NCBI GenBank assembly: GCA_036346275.1 | Contig: CM070730.1 | Span: 1,674,309 to 1,738,308 of the forward strand | DNA length: 64,000 bases | Direction of reading: 5' to 3' | From: Otatea glauca | Lineage: Eukaryota > Streptophyta > Magnoliopsida > Poales > Poaceae | Translations under genes and position numbers: made by a program | In this document: piece by piece, positions 21,019-33,434 of the stretch | How positions within the stretch are numbered: the stretch's first letter is position 1 | Layout: the number at the start of each line of letters is the position of its first letter | Notes under the pieces: generated by a model | The model's input: only the letters and a program-made list of their open reading frames with translations | Told to the model about the DNA's origin: nothing | The model's database searches: none

Positions 21019-23809
21019 ATTTAAGTCTTAACGCCGCGATAAATTAGTTAAGCTACATTACTAGATTGGCCACGCGGGCGACGTGGCTCAACGGTGAGCC
21101 AGCCGTACGCACGCGCAAGCGTTTTCCTGCTCACGCGGGCGACGCGGTGGTCGGGCGTGACGCCACGACGCCCGCAAGACGACGTGGATGCGCGAGACGC
21201 CGGGAACCCTACGAGCCTTATATATAGTAGTACTAGCGTACTTCAAAAATTTTGCTCACATTCTGCTTTAGCAATAGAAATATTGGAGGTGGTTTCATAC
21301 TTTTTCTTTTGACAGTTGCACAAATGTTAAAGTATAAATGAATAGTAGATAGTGATTACTTATCTCTTCGTTGGTTTCAAGATTTATGCAACTTGTATTG
21401 GAAGGGAAAATATTGAAGCGTTGTTCTAGAAATATAATTCCATATCCTATCTTCCAATGGGTTTTTTATGAAATGGAGTCGGAACGAAATAAAATGGTCA
21501 TTTTTGGAATCAGTGGATTGTGAATTGTGCAAAACCGGTCCGCTAGGTGAGAACAGATCAAAACCCTGCCGGGATGGACGGACCTGTTTCACGGTGGCCG
21601 TCTTGGTACCTTTTGAAACCTACATTGTCCATGTGTTATGAAACCGTGCATCCTAGCCTTCTAGGTAACAGCGAGAGTACTTCCTCTCAAGATAGGCATT
21701 TATATAGGCTTCAAGTGCAATCTTTGATTGAAAAGAGTCCCAAGATTTTCGCTTGTTTGACCAGCTGAGGACACAGATGACTTACTACTATTCTAAAATG
21801 ACGAATGGAACAATGGATGATATGTGGTAGGTGCCTCTAGCAATCACAAACACATGACCAGTTATTTAACTATGTGGCCAATGGAACTAGACGGTTTGAG
21901 CGCAAGCGAAGACAAGTGCACGGAGAGCACCGCTTTTGACAAATGCGTGTATGAGCATGTGCTAGCTAAATCCATTCATCAACGCACCTTGTTCCTTGTC
22001 TTAAGGAAGTAGGTCATATGCCTATGTCACTCGTGGGTCGTGGCCGTGGGTGCATAAGTAAATCATTCTAAGCTAAGATTGGTACTTTTCGTTCCTGAAT
22101 ACATATTATTTTAGCTTAAATATATACTCTATCTTCTATAATTTCAAGATGTTTTTTTTTCATTCGATATCCTTCCTTTTAGCTAGTTTCAGTACTACTT
22201 AGAACCGTAGATTAAGTAAGATATACCATTTAAAGATAGAATAAAGATTATTCATACAATTTTTTCTAGATATGACTTGTTAGAAGTGTAAGAACCTATA
22301 ATAATATTTATTTACAAATGAAAGGATTAATTAATTTGCTGATCTCTAATCCAAAGCTAGCTCGGTAACTTCTTTCCTCATCTTTTGACACAAGGCAGCA
22401 CGCGCGAATTCACACTGACCGGTAACAGGGGAGAGCGCATTCTTTAATTACAGTAGCTCTGAATGCTGATGCATCACCCGGGATTCATTACATTTTTTCA
22501 GTATAGATTTTATTGTTGCAACAGCTAGGATCCTAGGTGATTAAAGAAATGGACTGGAGTCATTCATTGAAATGATCATTTTTATAGTATCAATTACGTT
22601 ATTATTTACAAAAACTAGTCTTCTTTCGAGTGGATTATAAATCTAGCCCTTACCTCACCGTAGAAGGCATGATAGGTGACACCTGTTGCCCCAAAGAGCA
22701 CGAGAGCAGGTCAACCTGTCGCAGACGGCGGGCACGGGAGCAGTGGCGTGCCAAGTCTAACGAGCGCGGGAGGCGGCCTCCTGTGGCTGACGGGCATGGG
22801 AGGGCTTGCCGCGGTCGACGATTGTGGGAGGTGCCTTTTACGTTGGAAAGAAGACTAGATTTATAATTTCGTTCAGAACATATCTATTTTTTTTAAAAAA
22901 AAGTAAAAGGCTAGAAAAGTGATTTATTTCTCATCTATCTGCTCCTGGTAGACTAGCTAGTAGCAAAGTGACTGTTTTGTGTGTAGCACGACTGCACGAG
23001 TCGTCGCGCGATTCATCGACGAGGGGGACCTGCACAACGTGAGGCATCGATCAATGTATAAGCAGAAAGCTACAGATCTAATCAATCAAATTATGGAACC
23101 TAACTACGCTAGCTTTCACGTCTCCAAAGTGCAAAGGTTAATCGTGAAGAAAAGCACGGTCAAAAAAGCCGTGCAGCACCAACAAATCAACAACAATATC
23201 CTAGTATCACATAGCTTAGCATCTAGAGGAGGCTTTGCGTGGGCGCATGAGTAGAAGCGTGAGTCGTGGGTGACACATCACATCCGCAGGCAACGCAAAC
23301 CCACTCGTGTGCGAGAGCCAACCGTGGGTGAGTACTTGCAACTTTTCCAAGCCATGTACACAAGGTGGGCCATGGCGAATTTCTAGTCTCTTTTTTTCTT
23401 TCTCAAGCGCGGAAGACACACGGAAGTCGATACTATCATCTCTACCATGTTTCCGTCCCGTGACAGCATAAGCTCCACGCTCGGTAGGTTCTTTGCCACG
23501 CAGCGAGAGCCCAGTAGCAAGGACCTGTCGATCAAGTTAAGTAAAGCTACTGATTAGTGATTTAAATAATTAATGTGACTAATTAAGATGATTAACTGAT
23601 GAACACGCTGAGGAAAAGGAGAGTATAGCAAGAAGCTTGCCGTGTTATTTTTATAAACTAGCAGATTGACCTACTCAACTGTGCGTCTGAATAAGTGGCG
23701 GAGATAATTCTTTTTTTCTTCCGATTAATATGAGACTTTATAGAGTTTAAGATTATTATAGGATTTTCTTACCATTAAAATGAAAGAGATGACTTAAATA
23801 TCACCGGTT

Positions 23810-23812
<3 letters not shown>

Positions 23813-23841
<29 letters not shown>
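23813..23841. repeat. (TA)n microsatellite
   Basis: Uninterrupted TA dinucleotides, about 14 units. Confidence 0.95.
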
Positions 23842-23844
<3 letters not shown>

Positions 23845-24030
23845 TTTATTCAAAATAAATCATATTTGAAAAAAAAATGTGTCCGGAGTCTTGAAAAAAA
23901 AGAATGCTTCGGCCGTGGTGACTAAGCCCGTGGTGCGCCATGCATCGAGGAGGTGGCCAGGCATGCGTTGCATGAAGAAGACGATGAATGGATATGGGCT
24001 GCTTGTACTGTGTAGCAACAGCGAGCTAAT

Positions 24031-24059
24031 GCATCGCATCGCATCGCATCGCATCGCAT
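24031..24059. repeat. (GCATC)n microsatellite
   Basis: About six GCATC units in a row, likely to vary in length between individuals. Confidence 0.95.
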
Positions 24060-25458
24060 GGCGCGGCAAGTTGGCCGAAGGTAAGGGAAGGGAATAGAAA
24101 GGATGGAACCTCTCCTACGGTAGGACCCACGTCTTTATTCTCTCTTCTCCACAGCCCACACCCCGAGAAGTCACGACTTTCAAAGCGCGGTGAAGATTGA
24201 GGAGCTAGCTAGACTGCTAGAGTGGTGTGTGGTGATGTCACCAAACTGACAAGTGAGGGTTACTATTCACAATGCACACCATGTCCAAGCTACGGAGGGC
24301 ATGTCCTGACACTACTACCGCATCTAAAGCACATACTCCACTATGTTCTATAAACAAGTGTTACCACTGGAAGGTGAGATGAGATTTACCGCATCGATCG
24401 CTGCACTGAACCTAGAATTCATCAACAGGTAGTAGGTCCTGCATGAAACACACGTCTTCTAGCTCGTACGCTGCATGGATGCATGTACCATGGGGCATTG
24501 GGGGCCATGTCTAAGAAGCAAGCAAATGGAGCATCGTGGTGTGTTCCGCCCGAAATTGGCATGGAGTCCCAAGGCGCCAACTTCACACACACACACGTGT
24601 TGCTCTTTGACCAAAAGCTAAGCTTATCCGAGCCACCTCACTGTCCTTCTACCTCCTCATGCGTCCTTTCTGCCATTCAGTTTCTTAATTTCTCCTCAGA
24701 GCTAGCTAGGCCCCAGGTAATTAAGGATTCTTTATCGTGTGGCGTTCGCATTAGATCAGCATAACATCACACTAACCCATTTTCTAATCACCACTTTGGT
24801 CTCATGGATGGTCATCAGGTCATGGGGGCTACCTATGCCTTCTAGTATTATCGAGCACCGGAAGGAAAGATTAATCTACTCACATTGAACTGATGCGATC
24901 GAGTGATGGCAGTCCATCGAGGTGTACTGAATAAGATAGACAAGCCCAGGGCACTAAGTTGGTAGGTTTCCGTGTCTGTAGCTAGTACTGTACTATCTAG
25001 GGTGGTGACCTTTTTTACTCGACCTCTTCACTTGACCTGCTCGATCAGTGGCTCAGTGCTGCTTGCCATCCGTCCATTCCTCCTCCCTCTCGATTGTCGT
25101 TCTCCCCTTCAATTCAATGCCCGTGTCGAAAGCTGTCTGTCTTTTCGTAACACGCGTTGCTTGATCTACTGCCACAAACCCTGCTTGGTTATATATGTCA
25201 GCATAGCAACAGGGTATAATTACTTCCCTGCTCTGATCACTTCCTTATCTCAAGGGAGGGTGCGAAGTGTGACAAGTGAATGGTGTTAGTCAGTGTGCTT
25301 TGCAGCTTGGTAAACCTGACCAGTAAGTGGCCTTCGATCATTTTGCGGAGGTGCTGTTTTTTTCCCTTTTTAATTCCTTGCTTCAGAATTCAGATTTTTC
25401 AGTTTGAGTCAGAATGCGTAGAACCAAGAATTTTACTCGCGTAGGAGTATTAGAACTA

Positions 25459-25849
25459 GAGCTCTTTTACAGTGGATTAAAATTAATATAAACCGTCCAT
25501 TCTTTTGAATCTAATGGTTGAGATCAATTTAGATTTAGTTATGCTACCACCTATAGTATTGGTAGTAAAATTGAAAGAGAGGTAAAAGGGTAATAAATTC
25601 CGTCATACTATCTGTCCTCTACGGTAAAACATGTCCTGTGATCCTGATGAATGACAGATGAATGGATAAGAAGTCTTTGAAGATCAATAGGTATTCGGTG
25701 AATCCAAAACTGTAAACGAATTAAGAAAAAATCTAAAATACCCCTGATAAATGGATAGAAAAAGTCTAAAATACCCTTGAAAATAGATGATTAGATTTGA
25801 TTTCTACTACCACTATTTACTACCTATATAATTCACTGTAAAATTTCTC
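25459..25849. mobile_element. MITE candidate, 391 bp
   Basis: Inverted ends GAGCTCTTTTACAGTGGATT and (minus strand) GAGAAATTTTACAGTGAATT. The flanking 8 bp are TAGAACTA and TAGAACTG, seven of eight equal, which suggests a hAT-type insertion. The interior is AT-rich and non-coding. Confidence 0.55.
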
Positions 25850-25857
25850 TAGAACTG

Positions 25858-26839
25858 GGCATACGAACAGCAATGTCGAGAAATCAAGGTTGGAGACGAG
25901 TGCTACTACTGCCGGCTGATAGTAGGCCGTAGGGTATGTAGCCTGAACAATGAAGCGTAGGTTGGTCACGATGTACGAGCATGCAGTACGGTTTTAACTG
26001 CAGAGAAGGATAGGCGAGCAGAGTGGACAGGTAAACAGTAAAGAGAGGCAGACTGGCAGAGCATTCCCTTCTCTTTGCCAGAGTATCAAATGAGACGTCG
26101 GAAGGGAATCGAGGTCAAGCTCGAGCAGGCCGTGTGGCCTTGTCCCCTGAGAGAGCTAGAGGAGAGAACAGCGTCTGTACTTGGCGATGCTCGCTGAAAG
26201 GAGGGCAGCATAAATGTGACGGATCCACCCATCAGAGCTAGGCCGGGTACACACATGGAACTGTTCCTAATCTTCGCTTTACTCCTCACTAACCTGGCAT
26301 GTTTGTCGCATCGCGCGCTTCCAATATTCATGGTGAATTACTACGTACATGTGCCTATGCGTGCATGCATGCAGGGCTATCTGCATGCCTATACTGTACC
26401 GTGCCTGTAATGTATACACACCGCTGCTGTCTGGTAGCGGCAGCATACAGCAAGCAGTCGGTCGTGTATTGATCGCCCACTGGCTAATGTGTACTAGTAG
26501 TCTAGTACTACTGGAGCAGCCTTATACAGTTACGGCGCAGGTTGACGACCTTCGTGGATCGAGAGCTCGATCGATTTTAATGGCCGCATGTTTGCATGCA
26601 GCTTGCGCAGAGCAAGTGCGCAACAGGACATGCCTAGCTAACCCTAGCATAACCATGGCCTACGCCCTGTGCCACCGTCCATTCCATCTTCTGCCACAAG
26701 CTTTTTGTCCAGGGACTGGCTGCCCATGCACTTTGCTCTACAATAAGTGAACTTTTTTTCTTCTTCAAATTCCAACCGTACGAATTAAGATTTAAGCAAA
26801 TGTAGTTATTACAATTGCCGGTCGCGTAACAAATACAAC
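25858..26839. other. Intergenic, no recognised gene
   Basis: No supported coding region. Frames at 26,349-26,750 are unsupported. Confidence 0.4.
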
Positions 26840-27222
26840 TATATTTATGGAGAAGATACCCAGTGTAAATTTCGTGGAGAACACGTGTATAAGTTTTGGA
26901 TAATTCTAAAAAAAAATAACAAACGTAGGGGAGGTGGTCTTCTACATCCCTATAAAATTTGATGACCAAACTCAATAGTATTTGAAAGATATGAAATTGA
27001 TAAGCAGCCAGCTGAATAGTGCTTAACAGTGAAAAATCCCTATTTAGACTGAATTTATCTTTTTCATATATTTCAAATGCGATTGAGTTTGGTCATCAAA
27101 TTTTATAGGGATATAGAAGATCACCTCCCCTACGTATGGTAATTTTTTGAGAATTTTTTAAAATTTGTACACGTGATTTTCACGATAAAAAAGGTTTATA
27201 TCGGATACGTTGCCATATTTAT
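26840..27222. repeat. Long inverted repeat (hairpin-forming MITE candidate)
   Basis: The left arm (about 26,840-27,000) and right arm (about 27,060-27,222) are reverse complements. Best-conserved blocks are ACGTAGGGGAGGTG, TCCCTATAAAATTTGATGAC and CAAACTCAAT, with CACGTGTA further out. The loop is about 60 bp. A transcript would fold into a long hairpin. No clear target duplication was found. Confidence 0.75.
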
Positions 27223-28274
27223 AATCTTCATATATATGCACTAGAGTTTTGTAGCTGCAATCTATTATAAACTACAACACCAGTCATGTGATTTAGATGG
27301 GGGCGTCGGGTGACTTAACGATTTTTGAACTGTTCATGTATCTAGCCCTCAATCTATATTTTTTCTATAAATCTAGCTCCATATGCTCCTTGCCACGCCA
27401 TACGTCCGCGGAAGGAAGTTGGCAGTGTGGCTGGAGCACGGCCGCGGCACGTCGGTATCGGAGCGGGAGGCAGAGCCTTCAGCAGCAAGGTACCGCGGGA
27501 CCTCCTCCTGCTGTGGCACGCCCAACACTGAAAGAGGGTGCAACTGGGCCGCCACACTGCAGGCCGTCTTCCCTGTGCACCGGCAGCGCAGAAGCATCTT
27601 CCCACACTCCGACAGTGCGGAAGCATGCTTTGGCCGTTGGGCCCATGCTCGCGGCGATTACCTCATCCCTCTCTTGTTTACGCGCTACACACCTTCGAGA
27701 AGAAACACATGTCGCCTGCCAGTCCCTCCATCTCACCGGTAGGGCTATTTTCGTAAAAATGTAAGTGCCGTGGCTACTTCCCTAAGAAAAAAGAAAACAT
27801 GATTAATACAGTAGAAAATTCACAATTTCCACGTACGTGCGCATCCGCATATAGTATATAAGCTGGCAGCGCTGGTTGACTTGACCTTATTACCCCTGCC
27901 CCCGGACGCGACATGCATGTACGTAGCAATCGATCGTCCGGTGTGCAGTAGATCTGCAAATGGAATACTGTATAAGTGTACTTGTAGCGGCCCAAAATGC
28001 CGCGTGAGAACAGCGAAACCAACGCACACATACGTCCGCCTCATCGTTCATGTACGCACGGTGTCGATGTTGCTGCTCGTTTCAGCGCGGACTGAAGGCG
28101 GGCATCCTGCTGTGTCGTGTTCACGGTATCATGTCCGTCTAGCCCAGCTAGCTTTCAGCGAGCTCAGTACAGTTAATTTATGCTTCGTGCTTACTTCGAA
28201 CCATGCCGGTCTAGTCTCGACCTATTTGTACTATTGCAATGAGAGAAAATGAACCAGAGACGTATGGAGTTGAG
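27223..28274. other. Intergenic, no recognised gene
   Basis: The GC-rich block at 27,390-27,660 has overlapping frames on both strands, none of which looks like a known protein. Confidence 0.4.
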
Positions 28275-28342
28275 GTAATTGACGAGTACTCATACCATGG
28301 ATACCCCAACGGTCCGAAGTGACGAACGGGCTGCCCCAAGCC

Positions 28343-31300
28343 CAGTGGCGGCTCTACAGGGTATGCCGGGTGGGCCGCAGCATATCCTGTAGATTTGGCC
28401 CAATTACAAAGCCTATAACTCGGTACCTGTTACTTGTTCGCTCTAGCCGGAAGTATACGTACAAACCAATGTATCTATACGAGCATGACGCTCCACAGAC
28501 CACAAAGCCCATATACTTACGTAATGCATCTCCGCGAGCGCTTCATCTTCTAAATCACGATCGAGCCGCCGGCCGCCGCTGCAGCCTACGGCTCTACGCC
28601 TCGCCGTTTCCAGCTCCAGGGGTTGTCGGCGTCGGGCACGGCATCGCGGAGGGCATGCCGCAACCACGCCAACAGCGCCAGTAAATATTCAATCTCAATC
28701 CTACGTATTGTCTCTGAATTAATTGGCTATTGTGTTGAAGCAAATAATCGATTTCTGGTGTTGGTATATGACAATATTTAGAATATAGCAATCTTGAACG
28801 GTACTGTTGGGTATGATGAACATATTCCCATATAATTTATTCCAATCTCATATACTTTATTCGACTCCTACTATAGCTGACATAGTTATATCTTTATTTA
28901 TTGCTTATCTTAGTTAGTATTTTAATCACTCAATGGACGTATTTTATTTGCAAGGTTTTTAAATTATGATTTATGAAGAAGAACGGAGACATTGCATCTC
29001 TTTTTCGGAAACATGCAGGAAAGAAGGCTACTGCTGCTTCACCTCCTCCCCCGTCACAAACTGCAACCGTGGCGGATGAGTTACCTCAAGAACAAGAGAG
29101 GGTAATTGAAGAAATTGTGAATCCTATGCCATCGTCTCCGCCATCAGTTCAATTTGAAGATGTCTCACCACCATCGCCACCGTCATCTACTTATGATATC
29201 AATCGTCTTCCACATGATCCAGGTGAAAGGTTGCACATTCAAAGTTACCCTGTTAATGACCATGATGCAATTCGAAGAGCATATATTCTTAAAGGGCCAT
29301 TCAAACCTTATGCACATGATTTCCCAATAAGAAAAATTGGGGATAGAGGCCGTAATTGCAGTCCTTTATGGCTTTTTAAATATCATTGGCTTGAATATAG
29401 TATTAAGAAGGATTCCGTGTTTTACTTTGTATGCTGCTTGTTCAAGAAGGGTAATGAGACAGATACATATACTAAAGGTGGTTGGAGAAATTGGAATATA
29501 GGAGAGAAAGCACTTATCAAACATGTGGGTTCTAAAGCACACAATGCAGCTCAAGAGAGATATAATGGCTTTGTGAATCCCAAAACAGCAATTGATTATC
29601 ATATTGATAAGTGGAGTGATGAAGATCTTCGTCTTTACAAAATTAGGTTGACTTATTCACTTAGATGTTTGAAGTTTCTTTTGCACCAAGGATTGGCATT
29701 CCGGGGACATGATGAAAGAGAAGAGTCTAGCAACAGAGGGAACTTTCTTGAACTTTTGAAATTTCTTGGAGCAAATAGTGAAGAAGTGGACAAGTATGTT
29801 TTGAAGAATGCTTCAGGTAATTGCACCTTAACTTGCTCAGAGATACAAAAGCAAATTATTCAATGTTGTGCCATAGAAACTAGAAAGAAAATTATTGAAG
29901 AACTTGGTGATGAGCCCTATGCAATTCTAGCTGATGAGTCTAGTGACATTTCACATAGAGAACAACTTGTTCTTTGCTTGCGTTATGTTGATAAATTAGG
30001 AAGGCCATGTGAGCATTTTCTTGGAGTTGTTCATGTAGATGATACTACCTCTTTATCACTTAAGCAAGCAATTGAAGGTTTACTTATTAGTCATGGCTTG
30101 ACTATAACTCAAATCCGTGGACAAGGTTATGATGGGGCCAGCAACATGAAAGGAGAGATTAAAGGTCTAAAAACATTGATCTTGCAAGATTCACCTTCCG
30201 CTTATTATATCCATTGTTTTGCACATCAACTTCAATTAGTTCTTGTTGCTGTTGCCAAGGGAAATAATGATTGTGTGTGGTTTTTTGATCAAGTCTCTCT
30301 CTTGCTAAATATTGCTGGAGTTTCTTGTAAACGTCATGGCATGCTTCGAAATGCTAAACTTGAGAATATCATGAAAGCACTTGATTATGGTGAAATTGCA
30401 ACTGGGAGTGGATTAAATCAAGAGATGGGGTTGCCTAGGCCCGGTGAGACTCGATGTGGTTCTCATTACAAAACTGTTGCCAACATTATTGCTATGTATC
30501 TCACAATCCGCGACGTACTCATCACTCTTGGTAATGATACCTCACAAAGGGGTGACTGGCCAAAAATACATTCTATGGTTGGAGTATTTGAGTCATTCGA
30601 CTTTGTTTTCAGTGCACACTTAATGTTTGTTATTCTTGGATACACAAATGAATTATCTGAATGTTTGCAAAGAAGGGAACAAGATATCCTTAATGCAATC
30701 TCACTTGTTAGAGTGGCAAAGAGTAGAATGCAACAATTGAGGACTGATGGTTGGAATGAATTCCTTGAAAGGGTCACTTTGTTTTGCAACAAATATAGTG
30801 TCCAAGTTCCTGCAATGGAGGGTAAATATGTGCCTTATGGAAGATCGTACGGTTTGCGTAAACCAAACAAATGATGATCACTTTAGAAGAGAAGTGTATA
30901 TTGGAGTCATTGATCAAATTAGTCAAGAGCTTGATAATCGGTTTGATGAGGTTAATATGGAGTTGCTATCTTGTATGTCAGCCTTCAATCCTACCGACTC
31001 ATTTGCTTCTTTTGATGCAAAGAAGGTACGCAGACTTCTTTGAGTTTTACCCTAATGACATCTTGGAACGTGATTTGCTAAGGCTTGAATTGCAACTTGA
31101 TAACTATATTGATGACATTAGACAAGATGATACATTTAAAGACCTACAAAATCTTGTTGACCTCTCAGTTAAGCTCGTTGAAACAAAGAGGCATATAGTT
31201 TATGATTTGGTTTACTCGCTTCTCAAATTAGTATTGCTTCTACCCGTGGCGACGGCAAGTGTTGAAAGGGTATTTTCTGCAATGTGTTTCGTCAAAAGTA

Positions 31301-31598
31301 AGTTGAGAAATAAAATGGGTGATAGTCTTTTGGATGATTACCTAGTCACGTTCATTGAGCGAGATATTTTCTTCAAAGTGGAAGAAGATGATATAATCAA
31401 GAGTTTTATAGCCATTAGAAGGCGTAGATCGAACAAGAAGAATTAATATTATAGGTATGTAAGCTTCTTTTAAATATATCATCTTGTTTTTAATTATTTT
31501 TTTTACTTGTATACCAAATTGCTCGATAAATTTTAAGTCGTTTACCAAATTATTATTTGATCGGCATACCCTAGATTTAAATCCTAGATTCGCCACTG
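28343..31598 (+). mobile_element. hAT transposon, near full length (3,256 bp)
   Basis: Terminal inverted repeats: CAGTGGCGGCTCTA at left and, on the minus strand, CAGTGGCGAATCTA at right, with a further inverted pair GGGTATGCCG about 7-30 bp inside. A perfect 8-bp target duplication CCCAAGCC lies at 28,335-28,342 and 31,599-31,606. The single gene it carries is a TTF/DUF4371-type hAT transposase on the plus strand. The perfect duplication shows no loss at the ends; the gene itself is broken. Confidence 0.95.
28973..31446 (+). pseudogene. hAT-family transposase (TTF zinc finger, DUF4371, hAT dimerisation)
   Basis: A 633-residue frame starts at 28,973 (MKKNGDIASLFRKH, the usual start of this family). 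Order: a low-complexity acidic/proline tail (to about 75), a TTF-type zinc-finger region (about 105-195, with NCSPLWLFKYHWLEY), DUF4371 (about 210-470) with the acidic sites LADESSDISHREQL and GQGYDGASNMKG and the HCFAHQLQLVLV motif. The frame is lost near 30,850 and again near 31,028. The continuing third part holds LLPVATASVERVFSAM, the hAT C-terminal dimerisation motif, and ends at 31,446. Two frameshifts break the gene, unless one is bridged by an unrecognised intron. This transposase type is often labelled 'zinc finger MYM-type protein 1-like' in plant annotations. Confidence 0.92.
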
Positions 31599-32425
31599 CC
31601 CAAGCCCGATTCCAACCAAAGACCCCGCGGGGCCACGAAGGACGATCGACTCCGACCTAACGAGCTGCCCCAAGCTCGCCCCCGACCCAATGGTGCGTTC
31701 GACCCCGCCACAGGCCGGACTCCCCACGAGCTCCGACCAAGCTGAGGCGACCTCCGCCGAGGGCCAAGTGTCGGGCCTCCGCCGACCATTAGCCACGTGC
31801 CCTACGGACACGACAGCTCAGAGTGATTGTGCGGGGGCAGGTGGCTCCTTCCCGAGGTGGCGAAGAGGTTGCCGAAGTCAAGCTCCAGTCTCATCGTCCA
31901 GACACGCACGGCGTGAAGACGCGCTCCCTCCCGAGGCGCACAAGACTGACAAAGCTTGCGAGAGGGCGGTGCGCTATTTCCGATGAAACGCAACCGCGCT
32001 CGCTCAATGAGTCTACCAACCCGGCGTGGGGTGAAACGGACGCTGACCAATCGCCAAAACGAAGGACCAGAGCTCTTAGTATAGATCACCTCATCCTTTC
32101 CTCTCCCAACTTCCCATGTAACCTGCCCCCTCCGGCTATATAAAGGGAGGCAGGATCCTGTGAGAGAGGGCACTCCCTCCTCTCAGTCTTCACGAATAGG
32201 TTGTTTTCGCTCTCACTTATTCGAGCCCTCAGCTCCCGCTTGTAAAAACCGTGCAGTCATCTGCACCCGAAGCAATATAGCACCACCACACGAACTGGAG
32301 TAGGGACATTCGGCCCGAACCAGTATACATCTTGAGCTCCTGAGTCTAACCATTCAAGTAGAGGGAACGCGCGGCCCCTTAAACTTAAAAATTCACTCGC
32401 TAGTGCTCGAAACGCCGACAGTAAT

Positions 32426-33202
32426 AGACATAAATATTATAGGAAAAAGAACACAAATTTATCAATTTTTGAACAGTTACAGAGAGCAAGGGGGATGTGC
32501 TGAACACAGGCGAGAAAAGAGGCAATGGGCGAGAAAGAGAGTGAGGGAGACAGGCGAGAAAGATTGAGAGAGACGACGACAGAGGGAGAGATTGAAAGAG
32601 ATGGGTGAGAGAGAGAGAAAGCTAAGATAGATTAACAGAGACGGGCGAGAGAGAGAGCAATTTCTTGTGCCGTGTCTTAATCTCTCTCAACTCTCTCTCC
32701 TCTTTGGCCTGTCTCTGTCATGTTTCGACGACAAAGGTGGCATCCATAGCCTCATACTCTGCGGGTCAGTGATCTTCATACTATGCTTCTTCCTCATGCC
32801 TTAGGTCATCGGACCCGGCACAGCCTGTGCTATAATATCGTGCCAGCACGACACGGCCCACTTCGTACCGAATCAGGTCGTGCCTCGGACCGACCCAAAA
32901 AAGCCCAGCCCGAGTACCCACCTCTAACGTGGACCATCTATCTTCTTGTGAGTCCACTTCTGAGCCATCGGGTCATTTAGATCGGTACGGAACAAAGTAT
33001 AATGCCTCTACCAGTTAATGTGAGGGTTTATATGAAGCAATGGTGGGATTAGTATCATATTATTTATCCAAAGTAAGTTGTACTAATATATAATGTCGGT
33101 TTAGATCTAAACATAGCACTTTCGACTTAATTCTTTTACATGAAACGAGAATAAAAGTGCAAGTTAGATGCCATATATACTTAGATCTGTCTTACGGTAA
33201 AC
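32426..33202. other. Intergenic; purine-rich block
   Basis: A GAGA-rich stretch (about 32,490-32,660) is followed by a CTCT-rich one (to 32,720), so the two could pair. The part from about 32,790 has 'GGCACRGCC' and 'ACGGCCC' motifs of a high-copy grass repeat, which recur at 33,830-34,015 in the other orientation. No gene recognised. Confidence 0.4.
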
Positions 33203-33205
33203 TTA

Positions 33206-33434
33206 GGGCCTGTTTGGTACGGCTCCAGCTCCACCAGATTCATGAATCTGGTGGAGCTGGGTATTTGTAGCTTCACAGATCCGTGAAGCTGGATCTGTGG
33301 ATATATTAAGAGTGTTTAGGTAGGTCATTTTATTTAATTTTAAGCTAAAAATATAAACTTAATTCTATTTATTTTAGTCTACAAGATTCAGATCTAAGGT
33401 GAAACTAGAATCTAGAGCTCTACCAAACAAAGCC
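33206..33434. mobile_element. Tourist-like (PIF/Harbinger) MITE, 229 bp
   Basis: Inverted ends GGGCCTGTTTGGTA and (minus strand) GGCTTTGTTTGGTA, flanked by the 3-bp duplication TTA (33,203-33,205 and 33,435-33,437), the target preferred by PIF/Harbinger elements. The interior is AT-rich after an inverted 'CAGATTCATGAATCTG' palindrome. Confidence 0.75.

Larger units (their letters stand above)
21019..25450. other. Intergenic, no recognised gene; microsatellites
   Basis: No supported gene. Small frames around 21,547-22,012 and 22,979-23,254 match nothing known. Contains (TA)n at about 23,813-23,841 and (GCATC)n at 24,031-24,059. A GC-rich block at about 22,680-22,840 is framed by inverted ATTATAAATCTAG/CTAGATTTATAAT (22,633 and 22,855), possibly a small non-autonomous element without a clear duplication. 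Confidence 0.45.
28280..32420 (+). mobile_element. Gypsy-type solo LTR, interrupted by a hAT transposon
   Basis: The left part (28,280-28,342) begins TGACGAGTACTCATACC; the right part (31,607-32,420) ends AACGCCGACA. Identical 5-bp sequences GTAAT flank it (28,275-28,279 and 32,421-32,425). Without the hAT element and its duplication the LTR is 877 bp, a normal size for grass Ty3/gypsy elements. A promoter-like TATATAAAGGGAGG lies at about 32,137, followed by a pyrimidine-rich leader. No internal domain or partner LTR is present, so recombination between two LTRs probably removed the rest. Confidence 0.82.

Noticed and set aside
27297..27764. GC-rich overlapping frames on both strands
   Set aside because: No family motif, no splice or promoter support, and the frames overlap on opposite strands.
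31690..32143. Open frames of about 100 codons on both strands
   Set aside because: They lie wholly within the gypsy-type solo LTR.
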